DNA of 64,000 bases from Variovorax sp. 679 (lineage in GTDB: Bacteria > Pseudomonadota > Gammaproteobacteria > Burkholderiales > Burkholderiaceae_C): assembly GCF_003952185.1 (NCBI RefSeq), contig NZ_RXFS01000007.1, forward strand, positions 372,001-436,000. Direction: 5' to 3'. Shown here piece by piece: positions 52,275 through 61,347 of this stretch (its first letter is position 1; each line of letters starts with the position of its first letter). The notes under the pieces were generated by a model. That model worked only from the letters and a program-made list of their open reading frames with translations, was not told the DNA's origin and searched no databases. A program made the position numbers and the translations under genes.

Positions 52275-53237
52275 CTAGCGTTTGCGCGGCGCCACACGCA
52301 ACCGCCTGGCCCGCGCCTCCGTCACCAGATAGCCCAGCGCGGCCACCGCCAGCGGCAGCAGGTAGTACAGGCCGCGATACGCCAGCAGCGCGCCGAGCAG
52401 TTGCGCCTGCGGCACTTCGTGCGAGAGCAACGCCACGAACACCGCCTCGAGCACACCGAGCCCCGCCGGCACGTGCGTGACGACGCCGGCCACCGCCGCC
52501 ACCAGCAGCACCGCGAGCACCTGCGCATAGGCGACCTGGCCCTGCAGCAGGAACCAGATCACGCCGCCCATCAGCGACCAGTTGGTGCACGACATGGCCA
52601 GCTGCAGCAGCGCCATCGCCAGCCCCGGCACCTTGAACGCGTGGCCCCGCACCCGCCACACACGCCCCTGCAACACGGCGCACAGCACCAGGTAAGCCAG
52701 CGCCGCCATCAGCAGCACCGCACCGAGGACGCGCAGGCCCTCGCTGCCGATCTTCCAGTCGGGCGGCAGCGTCATCGGCCAGAAGCAGAAGGCCGCGCCG
52801 GCAACCACCAGGTAGCCGAGCCAGTTGGTCAGCATGCTGAAGCCGAGCACGCGCGTGATGGTGTCGTTCGCAAGGCCCAGCCGCGAATAGAGCCGGTAGC
52901 GGAACGCCACGCCGCCCACCAGCGAACCGAGGTTGAGGTTGAAGGCATAGCTGATGAAGGTCACGCCCATCACCGTGCCCGTGCCGAGCCTGTGTCGCGT
53001 GAGGTGCCGGCCCAGCAGGTCGTAGGTGCTGTAGAGCGCGAAGCTGCAGGCCGCCAGCGCGCCCGCCGCGAGCAGGAAGATCAGGGGCAGCGCACGGACC
53101 GCGTCGAACACATCTTCCCATTCGATGGTGCGCGCCTGCCGCACGAGCAGCCACGCGATGAGCGCGAAGAAGCCCCACACCGCCGCGCGGCGCGCCCAGG
53201 GCCACCAGCTGTGGCGCGAAAGGGCCATGGTGCTCAT
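52275..53237 (-). CDS. ybhN: YbhN/UPF0104 family lysylphosphatidylglycerol synthase-like membrane protein
   Basis: 320 residues, about eight helices. Family features: FISYAFNLNLGSLVGGVAFRYRLYSRLGL and VTHVPAGLGVLEAVFVALL. YbhN proteins resemble the flippase part of MprF. Third gene of the run ybhP-clsB-ybhN, 18 nt after clsB, matching the E. coli order; lipid-related function is therefore likely. Lacks the catalytic synthase domain of MprF. Confidence 0.86.
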   Translation of the reverse strand: MSTMALSRHSWWPWARRAAVWGFFALIAWLLVRQARTIEWEDVFDAVRALPLIFLLAAGALAACSFALYSTYDLLGRHLTRHRLGTGTVMGVTFISYAFNLNLGSLVGGVAFRYRLYSRLGLANDTITRVLGFSMLTNWLGYLVVAGAAFCFWPMTLPPDWKIGSEGLRVLGAVLLMAALAYLVLCAVLQGRVWRVRGHAFKVPGLAMALLQLAMSCTNWSLMGGVIWFLLQGQVAYAQVLAVLLVAAVAGVVTHVPAGLGVLEAVFVALLSHEVPQAQLLGALLAYRGLYYLLPLAVAALGYLVTEARARRLRVAPRKR

Positions 53238-53255
53238 CGCGATGCGCCCTCCGGC

Positions 53256-54539
53256 TCAGGCGGCTTCCGTCTGCGTGGCGCCGCCGGCCGGGTCTCCATG
53301 CGGCCTGTCGCGCCGGCTCGCGAGATCGGTGGCCTCGGCCGGTGCCAGGCGCGGCACGTGGCGCGGCAGGCGGCCCAGCAACGCCGGATACCAGCGCAGG
53401 ATGTGGAAGACGAAGAAGCTGCGCACCAGCCGCCAGCCGCTCCATTCGCTGGCGAGGTCGGCCGCCTCCACCTGCTTGCAGCTGTGCTGCATCAGCCGGT
53501 CCATGCGCTCCCACAGCAGGTTGTTGAAGGCCGTGTCGCGCACCACCACGTTGGCCTCGAGGTTGAGCGACAGGCTCAGCGGATCGAGGTTGCTCGAGCC
53601 CACGGTGCTCCACCGGTCGTCCATGAGCGCGACCTTGCCGTGCAGCGGACGCTCGCAGTACTCGTAGATGCGCACGCCCGCGTGCAGCAGGTGGTGATAC
53701 AGCATGCTCGCGGCGGTCTTCACGATCGGCATGTCGGGCTCGCCCTGCAGGATGAGCCGCACGTCCACGCCGCGTCGCGCGGCGCGCCTCAGCTCCTTGA
53801 TGAGCCGGTAGCCCGGAAAGAAATACGCGTTGGCGATCACGATGCGCTCGCGCGCGGCACGGATCGCGGCGCGGTACTGCTGCTCTATGTCGTTGGTGTG
53901 GCGCCGGTTGTCGCGCGTGACGAACATGGCATCGGCCGTGCCGGCGGGTTGTGCCTTTTCATCGGCCTGCGGCGCCTGCCGCAGCCTGCGCCGGAACCAG
54001 CCCGCGCCCTTGCCGCCCAGGCCCCCCATTGCGATGGATCGCAGCACGAACTGGTGGATCTCGCCGACGATCGGCCCGGCAAGCTCAACCGCGTAGTCCT
54101 GCTTGGCCATGGGCCCGAAGTCGAGCACGTGGTCCGCCGAATAGTTGATGCCGCCGACGAAGGCACGCTCGCCGTCGATCACCACGATCTTGCGGTGCAT
54201 GCGGCGAAAAACGTTGAGCCGCTGCCCCATGAAGCGGCGGCCCGGGTCGAACACCCGCACCTTCACGCCGGCCGAGGTCAGGCCCTCGATGAATTCGCGC
54301 GAGAGGTCGGGCGAGCCGAAGCCGTCGACCATCAGGTCGACCTTCACGCCGCGCCGCGCCGCTTCGCACATGGCGGCATGGAGCTGCAGGCCGACCTTGT
54401 CCTCGAACAGGATGAAGGTCTCGACGATCGCCTCGCGCCGCGCCTGCCGGATGGCGTCGAACACGCGCGGGAAGAACTCCTCGCCGTTTTCCAGCAGTCC
54501 GATGCGGTTGCCGCCGATCCAGTGGTTGTCGCGGTTCAT
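53256..54539 (-). CDS. clsB: Cardiolipin synthase B
   Basis: 427 residues, two phospholipase D motifs: HRKIVVIDGERAFVGGIN (about residues 115-132) and HGKVALMDDRWSTVGSSNLD (about 300-319), the HKD pair needed for transphosphatidylation. It joins phosphatidylglycerol with another phospholipid to make cardiolipin. ATG 54539; 11 nt after the YbhP-like gene. An Arg/Pro-rich 30-residue tail extends beyond the family core. Confidence 0.92.
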   Translation of the reverse strand: MNRDNHWIGGNRIGLLENGEEFFPRVFDAIRQARREAIVETFILFEDKVGLQLHAAMCEAARRGVKVDLMVDGFGSPDLSREFIEGLTSAGVKVRVFDPGRRFMGQRLNVFRRMHRKIVVIDGERAFVGGINYSADHVLDFGPMAKQDYAVELAGPIVGEIHQFVLRSIAMGGLGGKGAGWFRRRLRQAPQADEKAQPAGTADAMFVTRDNRRHTNDIEQQYRAAIRAARERIVIANAYFFPGYRLIKELRRAARRGVDVRLILQGEPDMPIVKTAASMLYHHLLHAGVRIYEYCERPLHGKVALMDDRWSTVGSSNLDPLSLSLNLEANVVVRDTAFNNLLWERMDRLMQHSCKQVEAADLASEWSGWRLVRSFFVFHILRWYPALLGRLPRHVPRLAPAEATDLASRRDRPHGDPAGGATQTEAA

Positions 54540-54550
54540 GCGGTGCCCGC

Positions 54551-55354
54551 TCACAGGTCGATGTCCGCCACCAGCGGGGCATGGTCCGACAGGTGCGACC
54601 ACGGCCGGCGCGGCAGCACCACCGGCGCGTGCGCACCGGCGTTGCGCACGTAGATGCGGTCCAGCGACAGCACCGGGAAGCGCGCCGGAAAAGTCCTGGC
54701 CGCGCGGCCGGTGGCGTGCACGAACACCTCGCGCAACGAGGCGCCTTTTTCCAGGATGTCGTGCGCGCGGCCGCGCCAGTCGTTGAAGTCGCCCGCCACG
54801 ATCAGCGGCGCATCGGAGGGCACCTCGTCGCGCACGATGTGGCACAGCAGCTCCAGCTGCTGCTGCCGGTGCCCCTCGGCCAGCCCGAGGTGGGTGCAGA
54901 TCACATGCACGTCGACGACGCGGCCCGGCAGCCGCAGCACGCAGTGCAGCAGGCCGCGCTTCTCGGGGCCGCTCACCGACACGTCGTGGTTGCGGAAATG
55001 CACGATCGGGAACTTCGAGAGCACCGCGTTGCCGTGGTGGCCTTTCGGGTACACCGCGTTGCGCCCGTAGGCGAACTGCGGCCACATCGTGTCAGCCAGG
55101 AATTCGTAGTGCGGCGCCTCGGGCCAGTTGTTCACCCTGCGCGAATGGCGCGAGTGCGTGCCCAGCACCTCCTGCAGGAACACCACGTCGGCCCCCACCG
55201 TGCGCACGGCATCGCGCAGCTCGGGAAGGATGAACCTGCGGTTGAGCGCGGTGAAACCCTTGTGGGTGTTCACCGTCATGACCTTGAGCGAGGCCGGCAC
55301 GAGCGGCGTCGCCGGCTCGGCGTCGGGAATGATGGGCGAGGAAGACATCGTCAT
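54551..55354 (-). CDS. ybhP: Endonuclease/exonuclease/phosphatase family protein (YbhP-like)
   Basis: 267 residues, EEP fold: MTVNTHKGF (Asn), FLQEVLG (Glu), VHVICTHLGL, VAGDFNDWRG (D-x-N) and LSDHAPLVADI (DH). All catalytic positions are present. First gene of ybhP-clsB-ybhN; probably acts on phospholipid or phosphodiester substrates, not DNA, by context. No signal peptide visible. Confidence 0.87.
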   Translation of the reverse strand: MTMSSSPIIPDAEPATPLVPASLKVMTVNTHKGFTALNRRFILPELRDAVRTVGADVVFLQEVLGTHSRHSRRVNNWPEAPHYEFLADTMWPQFAYGRNAVYPKGHHGNAVLSKFPIVHFRNHDVSVSGPEKRGLLHCVLRLPGRVVDVHVICTHLGLAEGHRQQQLELLCHIVRDEVPSDAPLIVAGDFNDWRGRAHDILEKGASLREVFVHATGRAARTFPARFPVLSLDRIYVRNAGAHAPVVLPRRPWSHLSDHAPLVADIDL

Positions 55355-55529
55355 GCGGGTTGTACGTTGCCGCGCCCGTCCTGACTGTAGGAACGCGCCA
55401 CCTTCTCGCGCCTATCCAACGCCACTTTCACGCCCGGGCGGCCGGCTCCTACAGGCAGGCCTGCCGCGACCCCACACGGGCGGAATTGCGGAGCTCCTAC
55501 GGTGAATCCGACAGACAAGGAGCACACCC

Positions 55530-55958
55530 ATGAAACAAGCCGCTTTCCACGCCACCGTTCTCGCCGCGCTGCTGGGCGCAGCAGGCATCGCCAGCGCGCA
55601 GACCACCTCCATTCCAGCCCAGCCCGATCCGTCGGTGGGCGGCGAGGCCAGCACCATGACGCCGGCCGGCGTCGCCAATCCGCCGCAGCGCCCCGACAAC
55701 TCGATGCCGCTGTCGCGCGAGTCGGTGAAGGCCGAGGCCCGCGCGCAGAACCGCAACAACGCCAACAGCATGGTGCCCAAGGGCGAGGCGACCACCACCG
55801 TCAACCACCAGCCCAACGCCATGCCGCAGCCGACCGGCGAGATGTCGCGCGCCGAGGTCAGCCAGACCGGGCGCAAGGTGAAGCCCCAGTTCGGCCAGAA
55901 GGGCGAACGCCCCGACGTGGTGACCAACCCGACGGACAGGACGGGCACGCCGAAGTAG
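55530..55958 (+). CDS. Small secreted protein, function unknown
   Basis: 142 residues. Signal peptide 1-23 (HATVLAALLGAAGIASAQ). The mature protein is polar and probably disordered (PDNSMPLSRESVKAEARAQN, NRNNANSMVPKGEATTTV, GQKGERPDVVTNPTDR). SRESVKAEARAQ resembles the start of DUF4148-type proteins of Burkholderiales. ATG 55530 has AAGGAG 8 nt upstream. Confidence 0.7.
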   Translation: MKQAAFHATVLAALLGAAGIASAQTTSIPAQPDPSVGGEASTMTPAGVANPPQRPDNSMPLSRESVKAEARAQNRNNANSMVPKGEATTTVNHQPNAMPQPTGEMSRAEVSQTGRKVKPQFGQKGERPDVVTNPTDRTGTPK

Positions 55959-55976
55959 CGACGAGCCCCAAAGAAA

Positions 55977-56012
55977 AAAGCCCGCAGCGCGAAAGCGTTG
56001 CGGGCTTTGTCG
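55977..56012. terminator. Bidirectional terminator
   Basis: A 14-bp stem AAAGCCCGCAGCGC / GCGTTGCGGGCTTT with GAAA loop between two convergent genes; A and T runs on both sides let it act on either strand. Confidence 0.85.
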
Positions 56013-56048
56013 TCGATGGCGCCGTCGCCGGCGCATCGATGGCGGAGA

Positions 56049-56624
56049 TCAGCTCTTGGCGGGTGCCGGCGCGCCGCGCTGGCCGTCATGGCCGCGGTGA
56101 CCGTCGTGGCCACGCGGGCCGCCGAAGTGCGCGGTCTCGGCATCGAAGGTCTTCTGCTGCTCGGGCGAGAGCGTGGCATAGAAGGTCTTCGTGGCATCGG
56201 CGCGCTTGGCGAACATCGCGCTGCGCTCGGCCTGGCGAGCCTGCATGCGTTCCAGGCGCTCCGGCGTGGTCAGCTTGGCGAACTCGGCGCGGTCCATGTG
56301 CGGACGCGGACCGGCGGGCGGCTGCGTCGCCGTGGTGAAGGTGCTCCATGCGCCTTCCTGCGCCGAGGTGAGCTTGAGCTTGTCCTTCAGGGCGGCGAGG
56401 CGCTTGGCACGGTGCTCCTGCATGCGCTCCATGCGCTTGGCGGGATCCATGCGCTTGTGCTGCGCCTTGGGAGCGGCGGCAGCGCCGTCGGCCTGGGCCA
56501 CCGCGGCGGTGGGCGCGGCTGCGGAGGGAGCGGCTGCCGGCGCTTGAGCGAAGGCGCCCGAAGAGGCGAGGGCGGCCGAACCGAGCAGGCTGGCCCAGAC
56601 GATGCGTTGGCGAAGAGAAATCAT
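56049..56624 (-). CDS. Spy/CpxP-family periplasmic protein (LTxxQ motif)
   Basis: 191 residues. Signal peptide 1-26 (ends GAFA). Then an Ala-rich spacer, and a helical domain with MDPAKRMERMQEHRAKRLA, LKLTSAQEGAWSTF and ATLSPEQQKTFD, the LTxxQ-type motifs of Spy/CpxP. His/Gly-rich C-terminus (GGPRGHDGHRGHDGQRG) could bind metal. Spy-type proteins are periplasmic chaperones or stress sensors; that role is inferred. Confidence 0.85.
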   Translation of the reverse strand: MISLRQRIVWASLLGSAALASSGAFAQAPAAAPSAAAPTAAVAQADGAAAAPKAQHKRMDPAKRMERMQEHRAKRLAALKDKLKLTSAQEGAWSTFTTATQPPAGPRPHMDRAEFAKLTTPERLERMQARQAERSAMFAKRADATKTFYATLSPEQQKTFDAETAHFGGPRGHDGHRGHDGQRGAPAPAKS

Positions 56625-56809
56625 GAGAAGTGCTTCCTTTCGAAGAAGCCCGCCGCCGATGGGCAGCAGGTGAGACGAAGTGTGGAAGAGGTCTGTATCG
56701 CGTCGGTTAGCCCGGCGTGAGCTTGCGTAAAGAATGATGAACTGCGGGCCTTGGGAACGGGCCTTCGCGTGACTTATTCACCATTGCAGCCCTGGCCTGC
56801 GCCGTTCCC

Positions 56810-57706
56810 TCAGCCCAGCTTGCCGTTCTGGAAGTCGTGCACCGCCTGCCGGACCTGCTCGGGCGTGTTCATCACGAAGGGGCCGTACTGCGCGATCGGC
56901 TCGTGCAGCGGCTTGCCGGCGATGAGCAGCGCGCGCGCCGGGCTGTGGTTGGTCGCGCCGGCGCGCAGCACCACGCCGTCGCTGCCCGCGTCGTTGGCCA
57001 GGATCGCCATGCGCCGCGTCGGGATCTCGCTGCCCGCGATCCACAGCGATTCGCGGAACACGTAGACCAGCGCGTTGTGGTCGTCCGGCAGGGGCTGCGC
57101 GAATTCCGCACCCGGCGGCAGTTCGATGTCCAGGTAGAGCGGCTCGGTGTGGGCACGCCGCACGGCGCCCTCGATGCCGTGGCTCGCGCCCGCGATCACG
57201 CGCACACGCGCGCCGCCGGTGGTGGTGAACTCGGGAATCTCCTCGCTCTGGATGTCGCGATACCAGGGCTCGCGCATCTTGTCCTTTGCGGGCAGGTTGA
57301 GCCAAAGCTGAAAGCCTTCCATCAGGCCTTCTTCCTGCTCGGGCAGCTCGCTGTGCACGAGGCCGCGGCCGGCGGTCATCCACTGCACGCCGCCGTTTTC
57401 GAGCAGCCCCTCGTGGCCCGCGCTGTCGCGGTGGCGCATGCGGCCCGCGATCATGTACGTGACGGTCTCGAAGCCGCGGTGCGGATGGTTGGGAAAGCCG
57501 CCGATGTAGTCGCCCGGGTTGTCGCTGCCGAAGGCGTCGAGCATGAGGTAGGGATCGAGCCGCTTCTGCAGGGGCTGCTGCAGCACGCGGGTGAGCTTCA
57601 CGCCGTCGCCGTCGCTGGTGGAAACACCGGCCACGATGTGGTCGATGCCGCGCGGCGTGGCGACGGGATCGGTGGGGTGGTTGGCGTGGTGGTTGGCGTT
57701 CGTCAT
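56810..57706 (-). CDS. Pirin family protein
   Basis: 298 residues, two cupin halves. N-terminal pirin motif: NHPHRGFETVTYMI and GLLENGGVQWMTAGRGLVHSE, with the His/His/His/Glu metal site. C-terminal cupin NDHNALVYVFRESLW-like and QYGPFVMNTPEQVRQAVHDF. Bacterial pirins act as quercetinase or as redox-type regulators; the precise role is unknown. Alone, 84 nt from the GNAT gene. Confidence 0.92.
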   Translation of the reverse strand: MTNANHHANHPTDPVATPRGIDHIVAGVSTSDGDGVKLTRVLQQPLQKRLDPYLMLDAFGSDNPGDYIGGFPNHPHRGFETVTYMIAGRMRHRDSAGHEGLLENGGVQWMTAGRGLVHSELPEQEEGLMEGFQLWLNLPAKDKMREPWYRDIQSEEIPEFTTTGGARVRVIAGASHGIEGAVRRAHTEPLYLDIELPPGAEFAQPLPDDHNALVYVFRESLWIAGSEIPTRRMAILANDAGSDGVVLRAGATNHSPARALLIAGKPLHEPIAQYGPFVMNTPEQVRQAVHDFQNGKLG

Positions 57707-57790
57707 GCGTCCATGGTGGCACTAACGCGCTCGCCGCGCCACCTGCGCGCTGTCAGCCGGCAGCCCGAGATATCCAGGCAGATTTCAGCG

Positions 57791-58564
57791 TCAGGGCCAC
57801 TGCTGGCGCTGCCAGTAGCTGTATTTCCACCGCGTCTCGAAGCCGGCCCGGCGGTAGAGCGCAAGCGCCGCGTGGTTGCTGGCATCGACCTGCAGGAACA
57901 CCCGCTCGAAGCCGCGTTCCGCCGCCGCCTGCGCCAGCCCGGCGAGCACGCGCCCCGCCAGCCCCCGGCCGCGCTGCGCCTGATCGGTGCGCATGCCGTG
58001 CACGCTGGCCCAACCGTGGCCGAAGGCCATCGCGCCTGCCGCCACGGTGCGGCCGCCTTCGCGAACGCTGGCATAGAGCGTGCCCTTGGCGCGCGAGAGC
58101 ATCCGCACGCGATGGGCGCCATCCACCGGGTCGAAGCCTTCGCCGAGGAACAGCGCCGACCAGGCGGCATCGGGCGCGCGGTCGACGTCTGCCAGCGCGC
58201 CGCCTTGGGCGACCACCTCCCGCATGCGCCGCACCGAAGTCACCTGCACGCAGGTCGGGCTGTCGCCGATGTAGTGCCGTCGCTCGAGTTCGGTGCGCAG
58301 CCCGTCGAAGCAGGCCGCATCGGCCAGCCGCAGAGCGGGTGCCGCCTGCCGGCTGTCGTAGCGGTCCTCGATGCGGTCCAGCGTGGCTTGATCGACCGAG
58401 CTGCGGTGCAGCGGCACGGCCGACTTGGCACGCTTCACGGTGCCTCCGGCGAAGGGCAGCAGCCAGCCGTCGAGTTCCTCGGTCAGGTCGGGCGACACCG
58501 CCGCGATGGTGGCGCGCTCGATGGCCTCGATGTCGGGAACGGTCAGGGCAACAGTTTTCATCAT
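57791..58564 (-). CDS. GNAT family N-acetyltransferase
   Basis: 257 residues. The C-terminal half has a standard GNAT fold: VHGMRTDQAQRGRGLAGRVL (acetyl-CoA loop QRGRGLA) and ASNHAALALYRRAGFETRWKY. The N-terminal half is another, degenerate GNAT-like region. Two adjacent ATGs (58564, 58561) overlap the transglycosylase stop, indicating coupling. Substrate unknown. Confidence 0.85.
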   Translation of the reverse strand: MMKTVALTVPDIEAIERATIAAVSPDLTEELDGWLLPFAGGTVKRAKSAVPLHRSSVDQATLDRIEDRYDSRQAAPALRLADAACFDGLRTELERRHYIGDSPTCVQVTSVRRMREVVAQGGALADVDRAPDAAWSALFLGEGFDPVDGAHRVRMLSRAKGTLYASVREGGRTVAAGAMAFGHGWASVHGMRTDQAQRGRGLAGRVLAGLAQAAAERGFERVFLQVDASNHAALALYRRAGFETRWKYSYWQRQQWP

Positions 58565-59829
58565 TGCGAGACGGCCTCCGGCGCCGTGAATTTCGCCGCC
58601 GCCACTCCCTTGAGCAGCACTTCCCGCTGGTTGCGGCTGATTCCGCGGATGCCCTCGGCAATCCACTTGATGCGGTCTGCGTCGATCTGGCCGTCGCGGC
58701 GCCATTGTTCGAGCACGGCCTGCGGCTTGTGCAGCATGGCGGCGAGCCACACGGCCTGCGCCGGCTCCAGCGTGCGCGCGCTGCGCTTGAAGTAGCGCCG
58801 CGCCGCGGCCTCGGCGCCGCAGAGGTTGCCGCCCCAGGGTGCGTTGTCCAGGTACAGCTGCAGGATGCGGGCCTTGCCCAGCGTCTGCTCCATCTCGACC
58901 GCGTAGAGCAGTTCGCGCAGCTTGCGCTCGGCGGTGCGGTCGCTGCCCGTCACGAGCAGCTTGGCCAGCTGCTGCGTGAGCGTGCTGCCGCCGCGGCGTG
59001 CCTGGCCGGGCTTCTGGTTGTTGTCGATCGAGGCGAGGATTTCCGTCAGGTCGTAGCCGCCGTGGGTGAAGAAGCGCTGGTCTTCGGCGGCAATGACGGC
59101 GCGCGCCAGCCAGCTGTCGTTGGCCAGCTTCGCCGACGGGCCGCAGCTGGTGCGCGCGTTGAGCATGGCCTCGGTGCCCAGCCCCTCGACGGTGAACTGG
59201 CTGATGGCCGGCTGCACCGCGAAGGTGGCCTCGGGCAGCACGAGCTGGCCGCGCAGCGCCAGCGTGCCGCCGATGCGCGCGCGCGGCAGTTCGGGCAGGG
59301 CCGGCACCAGCACCGCGTACCAGCGCGCGATGGGCGCGTCCTGCACGCTGGCGTTCAGGTGGATGTTCTTCGGCGTGAGCCTGCCGTCCCAGTTGCCCTG
59401 CAGCTTCGTGGCGTCGGTGCCCTGCGGCGTGGCCTCGAAGGTGCCGTTGAGCGTGTTGCCGTCGCGCTTCGCGGTGGCGACAAGGCGCTCGACGCGGATC
59501 GGCTGGGTGCCGAGCGCCGGCACCTCGGCGCTGCAGGGCGCGCATTGCATCTCCAGCAGTTCGCCGGCCGGCTTCCAGGCGAAGCGCACGGTGCCGAAGC
59601 GGGTATCGAGCGAGCGCCCGTCGAGGTAGGGCGCGAACCACGTCGAGGTGGCGACGCGCACCGCCGTCGGCACGCCGATCTCGAAGTTCAGCGGTCCCGC
59701 CTTCCCCGTGGTGCTCCACTCGCCCGCGGTCGGCGCGAGCGCCAGCTTGACTATCAAAAAGATAGCCACGCAGGCCGTAATGACCAGGGCCAGCAGCCCG
59801 AAAAACACGAATCGCAGGGTCTTCTTCAC
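58561..59829 (-). CDS. Membrane-anchored family 51 peptidoglycan transglycosylase
   Basis: 422 residues. GTG 59829 start (another GTG at 59835), one membrane helix (about residues 8-30), about 190 residues of unassigned beta-rich sequence, then a glycosyltransferase-51 domain: VIAAEDQRFFTHGGYD (catalytic Glu), RRGGSTLTQQLAKLLVTG and KLRELLYAVEME. It polymerises lipid II glycan. There is no transpeptidase domain, and the middle region makes it unlike plain MtgA. It lies in the exosortase run; a link with surface display is inferred. Confidence 0.85.
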   Translation of the reverse strand: MKKTLRFVFFGLLALVITACVAIFLIVKLALAPTAGEWSTTGKAGPLNFEIGVPTAVRVATSTWFAPYLDGRSLDTRFGTVRFAWKPAGELLEMQCAPCSAEVPALGTQPIRVERLVATAKRDGNTLNGTFEATPQGTDATKLQGNWDGRLTPKNIHLNASVQDAPIARWYAVLVPALPELPRARIGGTLALRGQLVLPEATFAVQPAISQFTVEGLGTEAMLNARTSCGPSAKLANDSWLARAVIAAEDQRFFTHGGYDLTEILASIDNNQKPGQARRGGSTLTQQLAKLLVTGSDRTAERKLRELLYAVEMEQTLGKARILQLYLDNAPWGGNLCGAEAAARRYFKRSARTLEPAQAVWLAAMLHKPQAVLEQWRRDGQIDADRIKWIAEGIRGISRNQREVLLKGVAAAKFTAPEAVSQ

Positions 59830-59840
59830 AGGCACGTTTC

Positions 59841-60413
59841 TCAGATCGGTCTCGCCAGGGTGACAGCTTGCCACGGCCCATGCGATTGGCCGCTGGCCGC
59901 TGCCCAGTACCAGCTTGAAGTGTCTGTGAAAGCCGTGCCCTGGGCATCGACGATGCGCTCGCAGACGCGGATTTTTTGCGCTCCGTGCCGTTGAGCAACA
60001 AAACAGCGCCACATGCGCTCCTGTGCGTCGCGTTCCAGCCGCGCCTGCTCGATGCGATAACCCAGCGCGCGATAGCAGTCCGTCGCCGGATGCAGCATGC
60101 GCGTTGGCTGGCTCACCTCGCGCATCACCAGGGTCTGGGTGCCGTCGGTCATGCGGCCGATGGCGCCGGGAAAGCGGTCGGCGAAGCGCTGCTCGACGTC
60201 GCTCAGGGCCAGCGGGCGCAGCGCGACGCCGTCCCATTGGCTGGGCCACTCGTGCGACGCCACGGCGGGTGGCATCGCTTCAGCCGGCACGCGCAGGGCG
60301 GCAGTGGCCGACCACAGCATGCACAGCAGCATCGCCAGTGCGAAAGCCGTCTTGTGGCCGATGCGATTGATGAAATGGTTCGCAAACCAGCGCTCAAAGA
60401 ACGGTGTCGACAT
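59841..60413 (-). CDS. EpsI-like exosortase-associated protein
   Basis: 190 residues: one N-terminal membrane helix (about residues 24-42), then a periplasmic domain with LHPATDCYRALGYRIEQ, similar to the conserved H-x-P-x2-C-Y segment of EpsI/DUF3485 proteins that accompany exosortases, and RCFVAQRHGAQ, WYWAAA. It overlaps the exosortase stop by 20 nt and ends 11 nt before the transglycosylase gene. Exact role unknown. Confidence 0.7.
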   Translation of the reverse strand: MSTPFFERWFANHFINRIGHKTAFALAMLLCMLWSATAALRVPAEAMPPAVASHEWPSQWDGVALRPLALSDVEQRFADRFPGAIGRMTDGTQTLVMREVSQPTRMLHPATDCYRALGYRIEQARLERDAQERMWRCFVAQRHGAQKIRVCERIVDAQGTAFTDTSSWYWAAASGQSHGPWQAVTLARPI

Positions 60414-61323
60414 GGCGGCCTCCCTGGGTGGTGATCAGGCCCGGAATGGGCAATTCGGCGGGTTCGGGCGCGGGACGGGCCGGCACCATCAGCCGGGCGA
60501 TGGCACCGCACACCACGGCCAGCACCAGCAGGCCCAGCGCGTTGTGCGCCCAGGACGCGAGCGGGTGGCCGGCGCCTTCGAAGGCGATCAGCACGCTGTT
60601 GCGCACGATGTTCCCGGCCAGCACGAAGAGCCCGACCAGCGGCAGCCGCTGCATGAAGGTCCGGCCGCTGCGGGAAGCCCAAAGCGCGACCGCGCAGGCC
60701 GTGAAGTAGCCGAGCCACACCATCTGCACGCCCGAGCAGGGCGCATCGACGATCACCAGCCTGCCGTCGACGACCAGGCTCGCGCCTTCGCGCGCCACGT
60801 CGGAGCCCGGCGCCAGCAGCCAGCGGCTGACCTCGGCCGTCACCACGCGCAACGGATAGCCGGCATAGAACTGCAGCGACGAGAGCAGCGGCAGCGCGAG
60901 CACCGCGAGACCAGCTACCGGCAGTGCCGCGACGCGGCGCGGCAGGAAAGCCAGCAGCCCGCACGCCAGCGACAGCACCGCCACCAGCCCGGCCGCGAGC
61001 GGCGGCAGCGCGGGCAAGAAACCGAGCCCCGTGCGCAGCAGCGTCGCGAGCACGGTGCCCGCGCCGGCCAGCGCGAGCCAGCCCAGGCGGGGCGATGCGC
61101 GCAGCTCGCGCCGGCGGCTCCAGGCCAACGCGGCGAGGGCGACCAGCGCCAGCAGGCCCAGCGGATCGTCGGAGCCGTCGCGCATGCGCTGGGCCATCCA
61201 GACCCAGGTGGGCATCAGCGCGACGAACTGCAGCCCGATCCAGCCGGCGGCAGGCGTGCGGTCGATGTGGATGCCCCAGTCCACGATGCGCGGATGACGG
61301 TGGGCGAGCATTGCCAATGACAT
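60394..61323 (-). CDS. Exosortase (XrtQ-like)
   Basis: 309 residues, about eight helices. Catalytic signature: Cys in DAPCSGVQMVWLG (about residue 200), Arg in AGNIVRNSVLIAFEG, His in SWAHNALGLLVL. These are the three active-site residues of exosortases that cleave PEP-CTERM tails. Placed between a PEP-CTERM protein and an EpsI-like protein. The XrtQ subtype is my best guess from context. Confidence 0.85.
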   Translation of the reverse strand: MSLAMLAHRHPRIVDWGIHIDRTPAAGWIGLQFVALMPTWVWMAQRMRDGSDDPLGLLALVALAALAWSRRRELRASPRLGWLALAGAGTVLATLLRTGLGFLPALPPLAAGLVAVLSLACGLLAFLPRRVAALPVAGLAVLALPLLSSLQFYAGYPLRVVTAEVSRWLLAPGSDVAREGASLVVDGRLVIVDAPCSGVQMVWLGYFTACAVALWASRSGRTFMQRLPLVGLFVLAGNIVRNSVLIAFEGAGHPLASWAHNALGLLVLAVVCGAIARLMVPARPAPEPAELPIPGLITTQGGRHVDTVL

Positions 61324-61347
61324 TCTTCTTCTCTCTGTATTTATGGA